Below, one piece after another: positions 8,490-16,547 of a DNA stretch of 64,000 nucleotides. Each line of letters starts with the position of its first letter. The first letter of the stretch is position 1. The notes under the pieces are model-generated. The model was not told the origin of the DNA. It searched no databases and saw only the letters and a list, made by a program, of their open reading frames with translations. A program made the position numbers and the translations under genes. The DNA comes from Georgenia sp. M64 (GTDB taxonomy: Bacteria; Actinomycetota; Actinomycetes; Actinomycetales; Actinomycetaceae): contig NZ_CP145809.1 in NCBI RefSeq assembly GCF_038049925.1, forward strand, positions 3,320,599 to 3,384,598. Direction: 5' to 3'.

Positions 8490-8805
8490 AGGTTAAAGGA
8501 GCGTTCGAGTCGGCCGCGCCCTTGCGCTCACGGGCCGCGAAGGAGTCCCTCTTCTCCGGGGATCGCTGCGTTGATCCGCAGGCGCGCGGGTGCCGGCGGA
8601 GACTGGACCGGCAGGGTCCGCACCGGTGTGCTGGCGCTTCCAGATCGTCATCTGCAGGGCGTCCAGCGCCCAGATCGGTGTAGAGCGAGGTCGCGACCTG
8701 CCAGCCGACGACGACCAGCCGGGAGAAGACGTCGATGACGAACGCGGCGCAGAACCACCCCGACCGGACTTCCTCAGTTGGATCTTGTCGGAGGGCCTCC
8801 ACACC
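8490..8805 (-). pseudogene. IS3-family transposase (orfB) fragment, frameshifted
   Basis: The minus strand carries SGWFCAAFVIDVFSRLVV then GWQVATSLYTDL in one frame and ALDALQMTIWKRQHTGAD in the next. This is the central rve integrase-core region of IS3-group OrfB (AFVIDVFSR...GW...T...ALDAL...W). The frame change and the missing HSDRGxQY and Glu parts show it is dead. It lies between the IS5 remnant and the relaxase gene, so this junction has taken several insertions. Confidence 0.65.
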
Positions 8806-8863
8806 GGCGCTCTGGTCCGCGCTGGATTCCATGCGTGCAACTCCGGTCGAGGCGTGGGGCGCC

Positions 8864-11800
8864 CTACAAGCTGCGTCCGCTAATGCGCACACGCCTCGCT
8901 GCTGTCCCCTGCTCCTGGGCGACTGCCTGGGCGCGGCGCAGGGCTTCGGCGGCCCGGCGCCGGTCGCGTTCCTGGATGAGGGTTCGGGTGGAGGCTCCGA
9001 GCGGAGGGCCGGTGATGCCGTAACGGTCGCGGTAGGCGGCGACGACCGCGACCTCGGCCAGCCACCGTTCGCGGTCGCCGGCACTGTGCGGCCGGTCACC
9101 GATGCGGCCCACCCACGGCGCCCCGTCGCGGATCGCAACCTTGGCGAGCGTGCGGGCGCGAGCCTCGATGAGCTCGCGGCGTTCGGCGAGCGCTCGGGCG
9201 GCGTCGGCGGGCAGCGGCCCGCCCGCAGCGGGGATAAACCCAGCGATGAGATCCGGCGTCGTCCCGCGTGCGGGTCGCCGGGTGGCTCGGGCGAGGCGGG
9301 TGGTGAGGACGGCGGCGATGTCGTCCGCGTCGAGCAGGGTGCGCTGTGCGGCCAGCCGCGGCAGGAGGGTCTCCACGTCGTGGTGGTGGGCTTCGGCGCG
9401 GCGCAGCTCGGCCATGAGGACGGTGAAGGCCTCGGACGAGGTGACCTGGCCAGCCTCGGCCGTCGTGAGCCCGCCTGTGCGGGTGAGCGTGTCGGTGACG
9501 AGGCGGGTCCAGCGGCCGCGTTGGGCGGTGGCGGCGATGGTCTCGTACTCGGCCGCGAGCTGGGCGATGCCGGTCCACCGCTCTTGCTCGGCGGTGATGG
9601 TCTGGTGGGCGGAGAGCTCGAGACCGGAGTGGTTGAGCACCCCGAACAGCACGGTCCGTGCGGAGGTGACGGTCTCGGCGGGGGTGACGTGGAGGGGGTC
9701 GGGCTGGTCGAGGGCGACGTAGGCGGTGTTCGCGTGCCGGCCGCGGGTCATGGACACGTAGAGGTTCTCGCGGGTCGTCGAGGGCGAGACGACCACGTGC
9801 GCGGTGTCGACGGTCAGGCCCTGGGCGCGGTGGGCGGTGACGGCGTAGCCGAGGTCGACGTGCCGGGCGACGTACCCGGCCGGCAGCCTCACCCTCGCGC
9901 CATCGCCGGCTTGGCAGACGTCGAGCGTGCCGTCGTGTCCGACGTGGGTAACGGTCCAGCGGTCGCCGTTACGCACCCAGGTGCCGGGGCCGGTGCGGAG
10001 GCGACGGTCGTTGCGGCGTGTGATGACCACATCGCCGACGGATGCGCGTGCCTCGTCGCGCAGCCGGACCTCGCGGTCGGTGGCGGTCGGGCCGGCCTGG
10101 ATGCGTTCGGCGCGGGCGCGCTCGTTGAGCTGCCGTACCGATTCCGCGGCCTCGGTGACGAGGATGGAGGACCTGCCGGCAGTCAGGTCGTGCTGCCACG
10201 CCTGGTAGGCGGCGTCGGTCATGGCCTCGGTGGTGCCCTCGACGATCCGGCCGTGGCCCGCGTATGCGTCGATCGCGGCCGGGTCGCCGTCGCGCAGGGC
10301 GAGGGAGGCGTCCTTCTCCCATGCGTGGACGAAGCGCCGCACCTCCACCAGCTGTGCCAGGTCGTCGCCGCGGGCCTGGGCGAGCATGTTGAACGCGCCG
10401 CCGGCGTCGACGGACTGCAGCTGGGCCGGGTCCCCGACGAGGACGACCTTCGCGCCGACCTCGCCGGCGCGGGTCGCGATGGTCTCCAGGGTGCGGGTGG
10501 AGGCCAGGGTGGCCTCGTCGAGGATGACGAGCTGGCCCGGGCGGAAGTCCGCCCGGCCGCGGGCGTGGTCGTGCACCCACTTGGCGGTGTTGTCGCACCC
10601 GATGCCGATGTCGTCGGCGAGGACCTGTGCGGCGGCGGCCGACGGCGCCATCCCCACCACGGATCCGGGCCCGTGCGCCGTGGTCCAGGCACCGGCCAGG
10701 GCGGCCATCGCGGTGGACTTCCCGGTCCCGGCCGGACCGACCAACAGATCCAGGCGTCGGCCCGAGGTGAGGATCTGCGTGATCGCGGCGGCCTGCTCCC
10801 CGCCGACCACCACACCGTCACCCCGGCCGCCCTGCACGGTCTCGACGATGGGTGGCGGGACGACGAGCGCCGGTTCGTGGTCTTCGGCCAGGGCGAGGAG
10901 CCGGTCCTCCGCGGCGAGCAGACGCTCGCTCGAGTAGTACGTGGAGTGCCGGGGGCGCAGGGTGCTGGTGCCGTCGTCGCGCCGCATCCCCGCCGGGGTG
11001 GTGGCCACCTCGGCGGGGGTGAGTTGGACGGACCGCCGGGTGGCGGCGTCGGTGATGAGCGCGATCGCCTGTTCGCGGTCCGCGGGGGACTGGAAGCGCC
11101 AGCCCATGGTGCGGCGCGAGGCCTCGGCCCAAAGGTTCCAGTGCCGCCAGGTCGACCGCCGCTCCGACACGGCGTCCACGACGTCGGCGGCGGCCTGGTC
11201 GATCAGGAACATCGGCACCGACTCCCCGGTCAGCGCCCGCGCCGGCTCTCGGGTGGTGGTGAGGTCGCGTGCCCACTCGGTCGGGTCGCCGCCCACGATG
11301 TCCCGCGCGCGCGTCCGCCACTCGGCGGTCAGCTCGGTCAGTGCGCGGATGGTCTTCTCGGGCCGGGTCTTGAGGGTGGCCTGCGCGCGCAGCTGCACGA
11401 TCCGTCGGCCGGTGGGGCGGTGGCCGTGCTCGGCCACGTAGTGAGCGATCTTCGCGTCGGTGGCGACGTCGATCGCGCGGGCCCGGCTGGAGAACTCGGC
11501 GATGAGGTCCTCGCCGACGCCGCGGATCTCCCACTGGCCGGTGCGGTCCTCGCCGCGGTCGCGCCGCTCCCACGACAGCCCGAACGTGCCGGTGAGCCGG
11601 TCGGCGAGGACGGCGTTGTAGTGCTCGGACAGGCCCACGATCGCGTGGTGGACGGCCCGGGAGTCCAGGGTCCGCCACTGCCCGCCATCGTGGGCGGTCA
11701 TCACCTTGTTCGACACGACGACGTGGGTGTGGAGTTGTGGGTCGTTCGCGCGGGAGTCCCAGTGGTCGTACGCCGTGGCAGCGATCCCGACGACGGGCAC

Positions 11801-12397
11801 CTGCGCGATGCCGGCGTGGCCGGTGCGGGTGGCGGCGACCTCTCGCTCGAACAGGTCCAGCACGTCGGTCACGGCGGCGTGGTGGGCCTCGACGATCAGC
11901 TCCTGGGTGTTCGCGTCGGCCAGGCCCCACAGCACCGACACCGACTTCGGCACCGAGAACGTCAGGTCGAACCCGGCCGTCGCGGTCTGCGGCCCCCGGA
12001 CGGCCTGCTCGGCCTGGATGCGGGTCACCTCGGCGTCGAACTCCCCCGCCGGCAGGGCCCGGTCGACACGGCAGGTCAAGGCCGCGGTGCGCTCAGCCGC
12101 GGTCGGGTACTCCCGGAACGGCCGGCCCAGGTTCGCCCCGGTGACCGGGTCGCTCCCGCGCCCCAGCAGCGTCTGCAGCTGCTCCGGTGTCACTGTCATG
12201 CCGGGGCGCAGCTCGCCCGCCCCGAAGTACGCGACCCCGTTGCCCATCCACACCCCGGGCGGGGTGCCGGCCTCGGTGAAGTACCGCGTGAACCCGGCCG
12301 CCTGGGTCGCGTCGCCGTCGCCCTGCACCACCGACCGGAGCAAGTACCCGTACCCCTTGCCCGCCGAGACCACCCGCATCGAGACCGTCACACCCAC
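8864..12397 (-). CDS. traA: MobF relaxase / TraA-type helicase
   Basis: Conjugative relaxase of 1177 aa that should nick oriT and unwind the transferred strand. The TrwC domain fills residues 1 to about 370, with RVVSAGKGYGYLL near the start (likely catalytic Tyr region), FDLTFSVPKSVSVLWG, and the metal motif DPQLHTHVVVSN at 219-230. A helicase half follows with Walker A LLVGPAGTGKST (about 550), VILDEATLAS and VVLVGDPAQLQSVDAGG, and the late motif AVTAHRAQGLTVD. The frame is intact. No coupling ATPase or secretion gene is nearby, so transfer would depend on another element. MRVVSAGKGY (12379) is an alternative start. Confidence 0.9.
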   Translation of the reverse strand: MGVTVSMRVVSAGKGYGYLLRSVVQGDGDATQAAGFTRYFTEAGTPPGVWMGNGVAYFGAGELRPGMTVTPEQLQTLLGRGSDPVTGANLGRPFREYPTAAERTAALTCRVDRALPAGEFDAEVTRIQAEQAVRGPQTATAGFDLTFSVPKSVSVLWGLADANTQELIVEAHHAAVTDVLDLFEREVAATRTGHAGIAQVPVVGIAATAYDHWDSRANDPQLHTHVVVSNKVMTAHDGGQWRTLDSRAVHHAIVGLSEHYNAVLADRLTGTFGLSWERRDRGEDRTGQWEIRGVGEDLIAEFSSRARAIDVATDAKIAHYVAEHGHRPTGRRIVQLRAQATLKTRPEKTIRALTELTAEWRTRARDIVGGDPTEWARDLTTTREPARALTGESVPMFLIDQAAADVVDAVSERRSTWRHWNLWAEASRRTMGWRFQSPADREQAIALITDAATRRSVQLTPAEVATTPAGMRRDDGTSTLRPRHSTYYSSERLLAAEDRLLALAEDHEPALVVPPPIVETVQGGRGDGVVVGGEQAAAITQILTSGRRLDLLVGPAGTGKSTAMAALAGAWTTAHGPGSVVGMAPSAAAAQVLADDIGIGCDNTAKWVHDHARGRADFRPGQLVILDEATLASTRTLETIATRAGEVGAKVVLVGDPAQLQSVDAGGAFNMLAQARGDDLAQLVEVRRFVHAWEKDASLALRDGDPAAIDAYAGHGRIVEGTTEAMTDAAYQAWQHDLTAGRSSILVTEAAESVRQLNERARAERIQAGPTATDREVRLRDEARASVGDVVITRRNDRRLRTGPGTWVRNGDRWTVTHVGHDGTLDVCQAGDGARVRLPAGYVARHVDLGYAVTAHRAQGLTVDTAHVVVSPSTTRENLYVSMTRGRHANTAYVALDQPDPLHVTPAETVTSARTVLFGVLNHSGLELSAHQTITAEQERWTGIAQLAAEYETIAATAQRGRWTRLVTDTLTRTGGLTTAEAGQVTSSEAFTVLMAELRRAEAHHHDVETLLPRLAAQRTLLDADDIAAVLTTRLARATRRPARGTTPDLIAGFIPAAGGPLPADAARALAERRELIEARARTLAKVAIRDGAPWVGRIGDRPHSAGDRERWLAEVAVVAAYRDRYGITGPPLGASTRTLIQERDRRRAAEALRRAQAVAQEQGTAARRVRISGRSL

Positions 12398-12750
12398 CAG
12401 GTGTGCGACTCAGTCCGCCTCGGGTGCCAGAGGTGTGAGGACCACAACCGCCGGTGTCTCGGACCCTCACGGATGGCTCGCACGCGGGCAAGCCGTCCAC
12501 GCGGGCGTCGGCTCCGCCACCGCGTCTCCGGTCGGCGCCGGACGTTCGGAGCCGCGGTGGCTCGGCCCATGGCGCGGGCGGCGCACCTGGTAGTCGAACA
12601 GGCCTTCTCGGGTGCTGTTGCCGGCATGGGCGCGCTGGTCGACGAGCTACCGCAGGAAGGCGGAGAGGAGTGAACTTAGGTCCGGTCGTCGACACGCGGC
12701 GACCTTCTCCCCGTACGCACCCTGACCTGTGCCGATATGCGCGGTCGTAG

Positions 12751-12799
12751 TGCGTACGGGGTGCGTACGGGGTGCGTACGGGGTCGGGCACCCCGTACG
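12751..12799. repeat. TGCGTACGGGG 11-mer x3 plus inverted copy
   Basis: Three perfect tandem TGCGTACGGGG units occupy 12751-12783. The last CGTACGGGG then pairs with CCCCGTACG at 12791-12799 across a 7-nt loop (perfect 9-bp stem). The CGTACG core is shared with the GGCGTACG repeats at both ends of the element. Iterons, an oriT or protein-binding sites are possible. Confidence 0.7.
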
Positions 12800-12887
12800 T
12801 TCTCGGCAATGCACCCGCGCGAGAGTAAGACCCATGAAATCCGCGCTCACACATGCGAGCCGGACGCCGGCACCGCGGGGAAAAGAG

Positions 12888-12912
12888 CGGTGGTGATGAG
12901 TCATCACGACCG
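12888..12912. repeat. Palindromic repeat 1 (GTGATGA-G-TCATCAC core)
   Basis: A 25-bp dyad with 11 of 12 pairs and core GTGATGAGTCATCAC. It is the first of three copies spaced 90 and 89 bp. The fifth core base (T) pairs with A; the other copies have C-G and G-C here. Confidence 0.75.
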
Positions 12913-12977
12913 AGGAAACGCCGCCGCCGGGCAGACGACCCGCTTCGGTCGAGACCCCGACCTCGGGGGGAAGAGAA

Positions 12978-13002
12978 CGGTGGTGACGACTCGTCACCAC
13001 CG
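12978..13002. repeat. Palindromic repeat 2 (GTGACGA-C-TCGTCAC core)
   Basis: A perfect 25-bp dyad (12 of 12 pairs). It is preceded by a block CGCTTCGGT(C/G)GAGAC and then TCGGGGGGA(A/G)GAGAA, shared with copy 3. Confidence 0.8.
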
Positions 13003-13066
13003 CGGACACGGCCACCATCCCAGGCAGCTGCGCTTCGGTGGAGACGGCATCTCGGGGGGAGGAGAA

Positions 13067-13091
13067 CGGTGGTGAGGACTCCTCACGATCG
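13067..13091. repeat. Palindromic repeat 3 (GTGAGGA-C-TCCTCAC core)
   Basis: A 25-bp dyad with 10 Watson-Crick pairs of 12, one of the other two being a possible G-U. The core differs from copies 1 and 2 at the same base, and its partner changes with it, so symmetry is kept while sequence varies. Confidence 0.75.
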
Positions 13092-13345
13092 CGGCCGCCT
13101 CGACCGGGCACCAGGCGATGGGTTCATGTGGAGCCGGCAACCTTGCGGAAGACAGCGACACGGTGGGGGACGACGTCGTGCTCGGCGCCCTGGAAGCGTG
13201 TCCGCTCGGCCGTGACGAGAGTCCTCGACCGGCTCAACACCGCCCCAGACCGGCAACGGGCTGCGCCGCGCTTCACCCGCACGGCGGAATCGGCTGGCTC
13301 GCCCCGATTCCGGTCGACGGGATCGACCACGTCATCGACGCCCCC

Positions 13346-14746
13346 TCACCATCCCGATACTTCCTCGACCATCGCCGCGACTTTGACGGTCCTCGACGCC
13401 GTCGCACGCTCGGTAGCCGCAAGGATGGTCGGCGCCGGCAGGATCGCGGCCTGCCCTTTCAGACGCCTCTCCTTCGCGGCCTCCCACTTCGCACCCTCCT
13501 CCTCCGCAATCTCGACGAGCTGTTCCAAGACGTCGGAGACGTCCGGAGCCACGCGGAGTCGCTCGATGTAGTGCTTGCCAGTGACGCCGGCATTGATCTT
13601 GTGGCCGAGGACCGATGCGGCGTCGCCCGCACCGCGCTCCCTTGCGACGTACGTGGCCACGGTCTTGCGCAGCAGGTGCGGATGGACCTCCCCGCTCATC
13701 TTTGCCAGATCAAGTGCAAGCCGAAGCGTCCGGCGAACGTTGTGGGTCGTCTGCGGCTTGCAGGAGACCCTGCCGTCCCTGAACGACCTCGACGGAAACA
13801 CCGGTGTGGTCGGCTCAGGGCTTGCGGGCCGGATGGCCTCGAGCGCATCTACAGCGAACCGTGGCAGCACGATCGTGCGCTCGCCCGCATCCGTCTTTGC
13901 CTTCGTCTGACGGATCGTGCCCTCGCCCTTGACGTCGACCAGTGTCGCGACGACCGCGACCGTGGGCCGCGGTCCCGTGAGGCTGACCTCGCCCCACTGC
14001 AGCGCGAGCACCTCGCCGATACGCAGGCCCGTGCCGAGCATGAGATCGACCGCGGCCGGCAGGCTGCCCGTCGGTCTGGGACCGGGTCTGCCGATGCGGG
14101 ACGCCTCCCAGTCGCGTACGGCCTTACGCAGCCGGTAGATCTCGATGACCGTCATGGCCCTGGGTACGGGTGTCGACGGTCGCGGGGTCTTGACCTTCTC
14201 GACCGGGTTCATGCGCATCGCGTCATGCCTGATTGCGCGATCGAGCACGGCCGTGAAGCAGAACTTCGCCTGATCAGCCGTCCAGATCAGGTCGTGCGGC
14301 CCCGACCTGCCCCTCTCGATGATTCCGTCGATCCACCTCTGACACATGGCGGTCGTCAACTCGTTGAGCTTCTTCTTGCCGAGCACTGGGATCAGGTGGT
14401 TGCCCAGGAGCAGTTCGTACCCGTCGACGGTCTGCGGCCGGACCGGCGGATTGGGCCACCTCGACTGTGCCCGCAGCTCGGTGATCCACTGCCGTGCGGC
14501 CAGGCCGACCTTGCTGTCGGCTTGCAGGTCCTCGGAGCCCGTTGGGGCGTTGAGGACCTGCTCGATCTCTGCCTGTGCAGCGAGTCGAGCCGACTGTCTC
14601 GTGGATCTCGTACGCGCGATGAAGGTCGTCGAGCCGTCGAACAGCCGCAGCCGCACACGCGCCTCGTGCTTGTTCGCGCCGACCTCACGGATGAAGATCT
14701 CGCCGTGCTCGCCCGGCCTCAGTCCGGGATTGGCCATGACGGTCAC
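13346..14746 (-). CDS. int: Tyrosine recombinase/integrase of the element
   Basis: Site-specific recombinase, 466 aa, that should integrate and excise the element at tRNA-Ala. An N-terminal arm-binding part and SAM-like core-binding domain (about 70-190) precede the catalytic domain. Catalytic residues are visible: Arg in GTGLRIGEVLALQW, the Lys-bearing TKAKTDAGERTIVLP strand, HPHLLRKTVATY (H-x-x-R), LGHKINAGVTGKHY with His and the nucleophile Tyr. GTG 14746 overlaps the xis stop by GTGA; ATG 14737 is the alternative. The gene sits next to the tRNA end, as usual for tRNA-integrating elements. Confidence 0.93.
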   Translation of the reverse strand: MTVMANPGLRPGEHGEIFIREVGANKHEARVRLRLFDGSTTFIARTRSTRQSARLAAQAEIEQVLNAPTGSEDLQADSKVGLAARQWITELRAQSRWPNPPVRPQTVDGYELLLGNHLIPVLGKKKLNELTTAMCQRWIDGIIERGRSGPHDLIWTADQAKFCFTAVLDRAIRHDAMRMNPVEKVKTPRPSTPVPRAMTVIEIYRLRKAVRDWEASRIGRPGPRPTGSLPAAVDLMLGTGLRIGEVLALQWGEVSLTGPRPTVAVVATLVDVKGEGTIRQTKAKTDAGERTIVLPRFAVDALEAIRPASPEPTTPVFPSRSFRDGRVSCKPQTTHNVRRTLRLALDLAKMSGEVHPHLLRKTVATYVARERGAGDAASVLGHKINAGVTGKHYIERLRVAPDVSDVLEQLVEIAEEEGAKWEAAKERRLKGQAAILPAPTILAATERATASRTVKVAAMVEEVSGW

Positions 14747-14988
14747 CAACCCGTCTGTGAGCCGGCGTCGCCGCGCTCCCTTGCTGCGACCGCCGCGCGA
14801 TCTGCGAGCCAGGCCCTGACATCGGCCTCCTCGAACATCAGGTGCCGGCCGATGCGGTATGCCTTCGGAGCCGTCCCCCGCTTGCGCCACGTGTGGACCG
14901 TGGCCGGCGTCGTATGGAGCTTCGTGCACAGCTCCTCCAGGCTCCACAGCGGCGTGCGACTCAGCGGGGGTTCGATGTGCTCGTTCAT
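14743..14988 (-). CDS. xis: Excisionase-like helix-turn-helix protein
   Basis: Small DNA-binding protein of about 81 aa from ATG 14988 (MNEHIEPPLSRTPLWSLEEL). It has the AlpA/MerR-type HTH_17 pattern: LEELCTKLHTTPATVHTWRKRG, then IGRHLMFEEADVRAWL. Such proteins act as recombination directionality factors beside integrases. Its stop overlaps the integrase GTG, so the pair is probably cotranslated. The frame remains open to ATG 15087, but that extension overlaps the CGTACG repeats and has no family resemblance. Confidence 0.82.
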   Translation of the reverse strand: MNEHIEPPLSRTPLWSLEELCTKLHTTPATVHTWRKRGTAPKAYRIGRHLMFEEADVRAWLADRAAVAARERGDAGSQTGW

Positions 14989-15062
14989 GTAGCTCAGGTG
15001 CGCGAGCACCACCGGCACACCTAGGCACGTGGGGGCATTCGCGAGCAGTGCTGCCAGGCCAA

Positions 15063-15082
15063 GGCGTACGGCATGGCGTACG
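15063..15082. repeat. GGCGTACG direct repeats near the tRNA-side att end (candidate arm sites)
   Basis: GGCGTACG occurs at 15063-15070 and 15075-15082 as AAGGCGTACGG-CATGGCGTACGG. This is the same motif and contexts as at 3954-3991 near the other end. It lies just upstream of xis, so a protein bound here could also affect xis-int expression. Confidence 0.55.
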
Positions 15083-15131
15083 GACATGGGGTTTCACCGT
15101 CCTTCGGTCGGTGTCCTCCCAGGCAAGCGAA

Positions 15132-15170
15132 AGGCCGCTGACCTGCACTTTCGGTGCTGATCAACGGCCT
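15132..15170 (-). terminator. Hairpin downstream of tRNA-Ala
   Basis: Read on the minus strand, AGGCCGTTGATCAGCAC and GTGCAGGTCAGCGGCCT form a stem of about 17 bp with three mismatched or wobble positions around CGAAA, then TTTCGC. It sits 9 nt after the tRNA 3' end on the element side, so the element brings a replacement terminator for the tRNA. Confidence 0.55.
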
Positions 15171-15177
15171 CTCAGGA

Positions 15178-15212
15178 GTGGAGCTAGGGGGATTCGAACC
15201 CCCGACCTTCTC
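15178..15212. repeat. att repeat, proximal end (inside tRNA-Ala)
   Basis: 35 bp identical to 3740-3774, covering the T-arm, acceptor 3' strand and part of the anticodon stem of tRNA-Ala plus one base. The crossover must lie within it. Confidence 0.9.
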
Positions 15213-15251
15213 ATTGCGAACGAGACGCGCTACCAACTGCGCCATAGCCCC
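15179..15251 (-). tRNA. tRNA-Ala (anticodon CGC)
   Basis: 73-nt cloverleaf on the minus strand. Acceptor GGGGCTA pairs with TAGCTCC (one G-U), the D-arm is GGCGCAGTTGGTAGCGC, the anticodon loop TTCGCAA gives CGC (reads GCG, alanine), and the T-arm GGGGGTTCGAATCCCCC is perfect. Discriminator is A; CCA is not encoded. It is intact despite hosting the integrated element. Confidence 0.93.
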
Positions 15252-15311
15252 ATGCTCTCTCGAGCAGAGACAACTCTAGCAAGACGCTCCGGTCCCGCGA
15301 AATCGGCCTGA

Positions 15312-16547
15312 TCACTCGCCGGCGGCGCGGCGACGCGCGAGGACGGCGTCGAGGTCGAGCGCCGCCGGGCTCCCGGCCACGACCGGCGCAGCCGGCTGGG
15401 CGGCGGCCGCCGGAGTCTGCACGGGCGGCTCCGGCGCGGCGTAGGGCGCCACGTCTCGCCGCGGGGCCGAGGGCTTGAGCGTGTAGCTCGGGGCCGGCAG
15501 CGGCACGGGTGTCCATGACTCGCCGCGCCCGTCGCCGGCGGCTTCCTGCCCGTCGAGGAGGTCGTCGACCTCGGTCGCCTCACCCTCGGCGTCGTCGGGC
15601 TCCACCGGGGCGCCGGTACCGGCCGAGGTGCGGTCAGCCGGCTGCTCCGCCTCGCCCGCAACGACCACCGTGGCCACGTCCGCGACGGTCACAACGTCGG
15701 AGACGGTTGCCGGATCGCCGACGGTTGCGACGTCGGCGGGGACACCGGTGCGGTCGGCGGCTGCACCAGCCTCGACGTCCTCGACGACGTCCTGCGCCGG
15801 AACCCGCGACGACCCGGCGCGGGCGACGACGGGGCCGGTCGTCCGCGCAGCCGTGCGCGACCCGGCCTGAACACCGCTGCGCGCACCAGGCTGGCCCGAC
15901 ACGACCGCGGGCTGACCCGGGCGGGCCCCGGCCTCACCCGACCGGACCGCGGGCTGGCCCGACCGGCGCGGCAGCGCCCGCAGCCGGGCCTCGAGCCGGG
16001 CCATCTCGGCGCGGTCGCGCTTGTCGTGGGCGGCCGCCTTGACGGCCGTGCGACGCCCGAGCACGAGCACGGTGACGAGCAGCGCCGCGGGCACGGCGCC
16101 CAGCACCCAGGAGGTGCTCGCCATGGCGAAGCCCGCCCAGCCGGCCGCCGTCGCCGCGAGCAGGACGATCGTGAGCGCGAGACGTCGCCGCGCGGCGGCC
16201 GCCCGGCGGGCGACCCGCGCCGCCCGAGCCGCTCGGGCCGACGCCAGTGCGCGCGCGTCGTCGGTGCGCTCGGAACGGGCTCCTGGCCTGTTCATGGGGG
16301 CCTCCGGTCGGCGGGTCGGGTCGTGCAGGAAGGGCCGGGCAGCCGGCCGGAAGTGCTGTCCGGGCTCGCCTGCCCGGTTGACGGGGACCGGCCGGCTCGC
16401 GCCGGTGGTCAGGATCCGCAGATCGCCGGAGAACCGGTCCTCCACGCGGCAGTCGAGCGCGAGCTGCCTGCTGCGCACCAGGTGCGGGAGCAGGAAGCCC
16501 AGAAGGATCAGGGTCAGGCCGATGACCACGAATCCCTGGAGCTCCAC
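15312..16547 (-). CDS. Divisome protein SepX/GlpR-like membrane protein
   Basis: 411-aa actinobacterial membrane protein. One N-terminal helix (FVVIGLTLILLGFLLPHLV, about 6-24) is followed by a basic RxxR region, then two helices (about 128-170: LTIVLLAATAAGWAGFAM and LGAVPAALLVTVLVLG), then a long disordered Ala/Pro/Val-rich cytoplasmic tail. Position next to the gephyrin-like Glp gene and topology match SepX of Streptomyces and GlpR of Corynebacterium, the membrane receptor that links Glp to the division machinery. Function is taken from those relatives. The repetitive tail is unlikely to be conserved. Confidence 0.72.
   Translation of the reverse strand: MELQGFVVIGLTLILLGFLLPHLVRSRQLALDCRVEDRFSGDLRILTTGASRPVPVNRAGEPGQHFRPAARPFLHDPTRRPEAPMNRPGARSERTDDARALASARAARAARVARRAAAARRRLALTIVLLAATAAGWAGFAMASTSWVLGAVPAALLVTVLVLGRRTAVKAAAHDKRDRAEMARLEARLRALPRRSGQPAVRSGEAGARPGQPAVVSGQPGARSGVQAGSRTAARTTGPVVARAGSSRVPAQDVVEDVEAGAAADRTGVPADVATVGDPATVSDVVTVADVATVVVAGEAEQPADRTSAGTGAPVEPDDAEGEATEVDDLLDGQEAAGDGRGESWTPVPLPAPSYTLKPSAPRRDVAPYAAPEPPVQTPAAAAQPAAPVVAGSPAALDLDAVLARRRAAGE

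Larger units (their letters stand above)
12398..13345. other. Non-coding stretch between int and relaxase: candidate oriT/replication or regulatory region
   Basis: About 950 bp with no convincing gene. Open frames exist, but their peptides are Arg/Pro/His-rich, repeat the DNA repeats and have no recognisable domain. It contains an 11-bp unit repeated three times with an inverted fourth copy (12751-12799) and three 89-90 bp spaced palindromes (12888-13091). Lying just upstream of the relaxase gene, it is the best place in the element for oriT or an origin. That role is inferred. Confidence 0.5.
3740..15212. mobile_element. Integrative element in tRNA-Ala(CGC), about 11.5 kb
   Basis: The region is bracketed by 35-bp identical direct repeats, one of them inside an intact tRNA-Ala gene next to a tyrosine integrase and excisionase-like gene. 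Contents: decayed stress-protein gene, CPA2 antiporter, IS1380-type insertion within older IS remnants, MobF relaxase, a repeat-rich non-coding stretch, xis and int. No replication initiator, coupling protein or type IV secretion gene is present, so it reads as an integrative mobilizable element or the remnant of a larger conjugative one. Integration rebuilds the tRNA 3' end, so the host tRNA remains functional. Confidence 0.88.

Noticed and set aside
12388-12627. 79-aa minus-strand frame overlapping the relaxase start
   Set aside because: Arg/Ala-rich without family similarity; the relaxase N-terminus is clear and leaves no room.
12751-13091. CRISPR array
   Set aside because: Three internally palindromic copies with 89-90 bp spacing and sequence drift do not fit 24-47 bp repeats with 30-40 bp unique spacers, and no cas gene is present.
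12647-13111. Long frames on both strands across the palindrome region (e.g. 154 aa minus, 112 aa plus)
   Set aside because: The peptides simply mirror the DNA repeats (recurring HHRS-like blocks), have no family resemblance, and the stem covariation is better explained by DNA or RNA symmetry.
13124-13330. 68-aa frame just downstream of the integrase gene
   Set aside because: No ribosome site, no recognisable motif, and low-information Arg-rich composition typical of chance frames in high-GC DNA.
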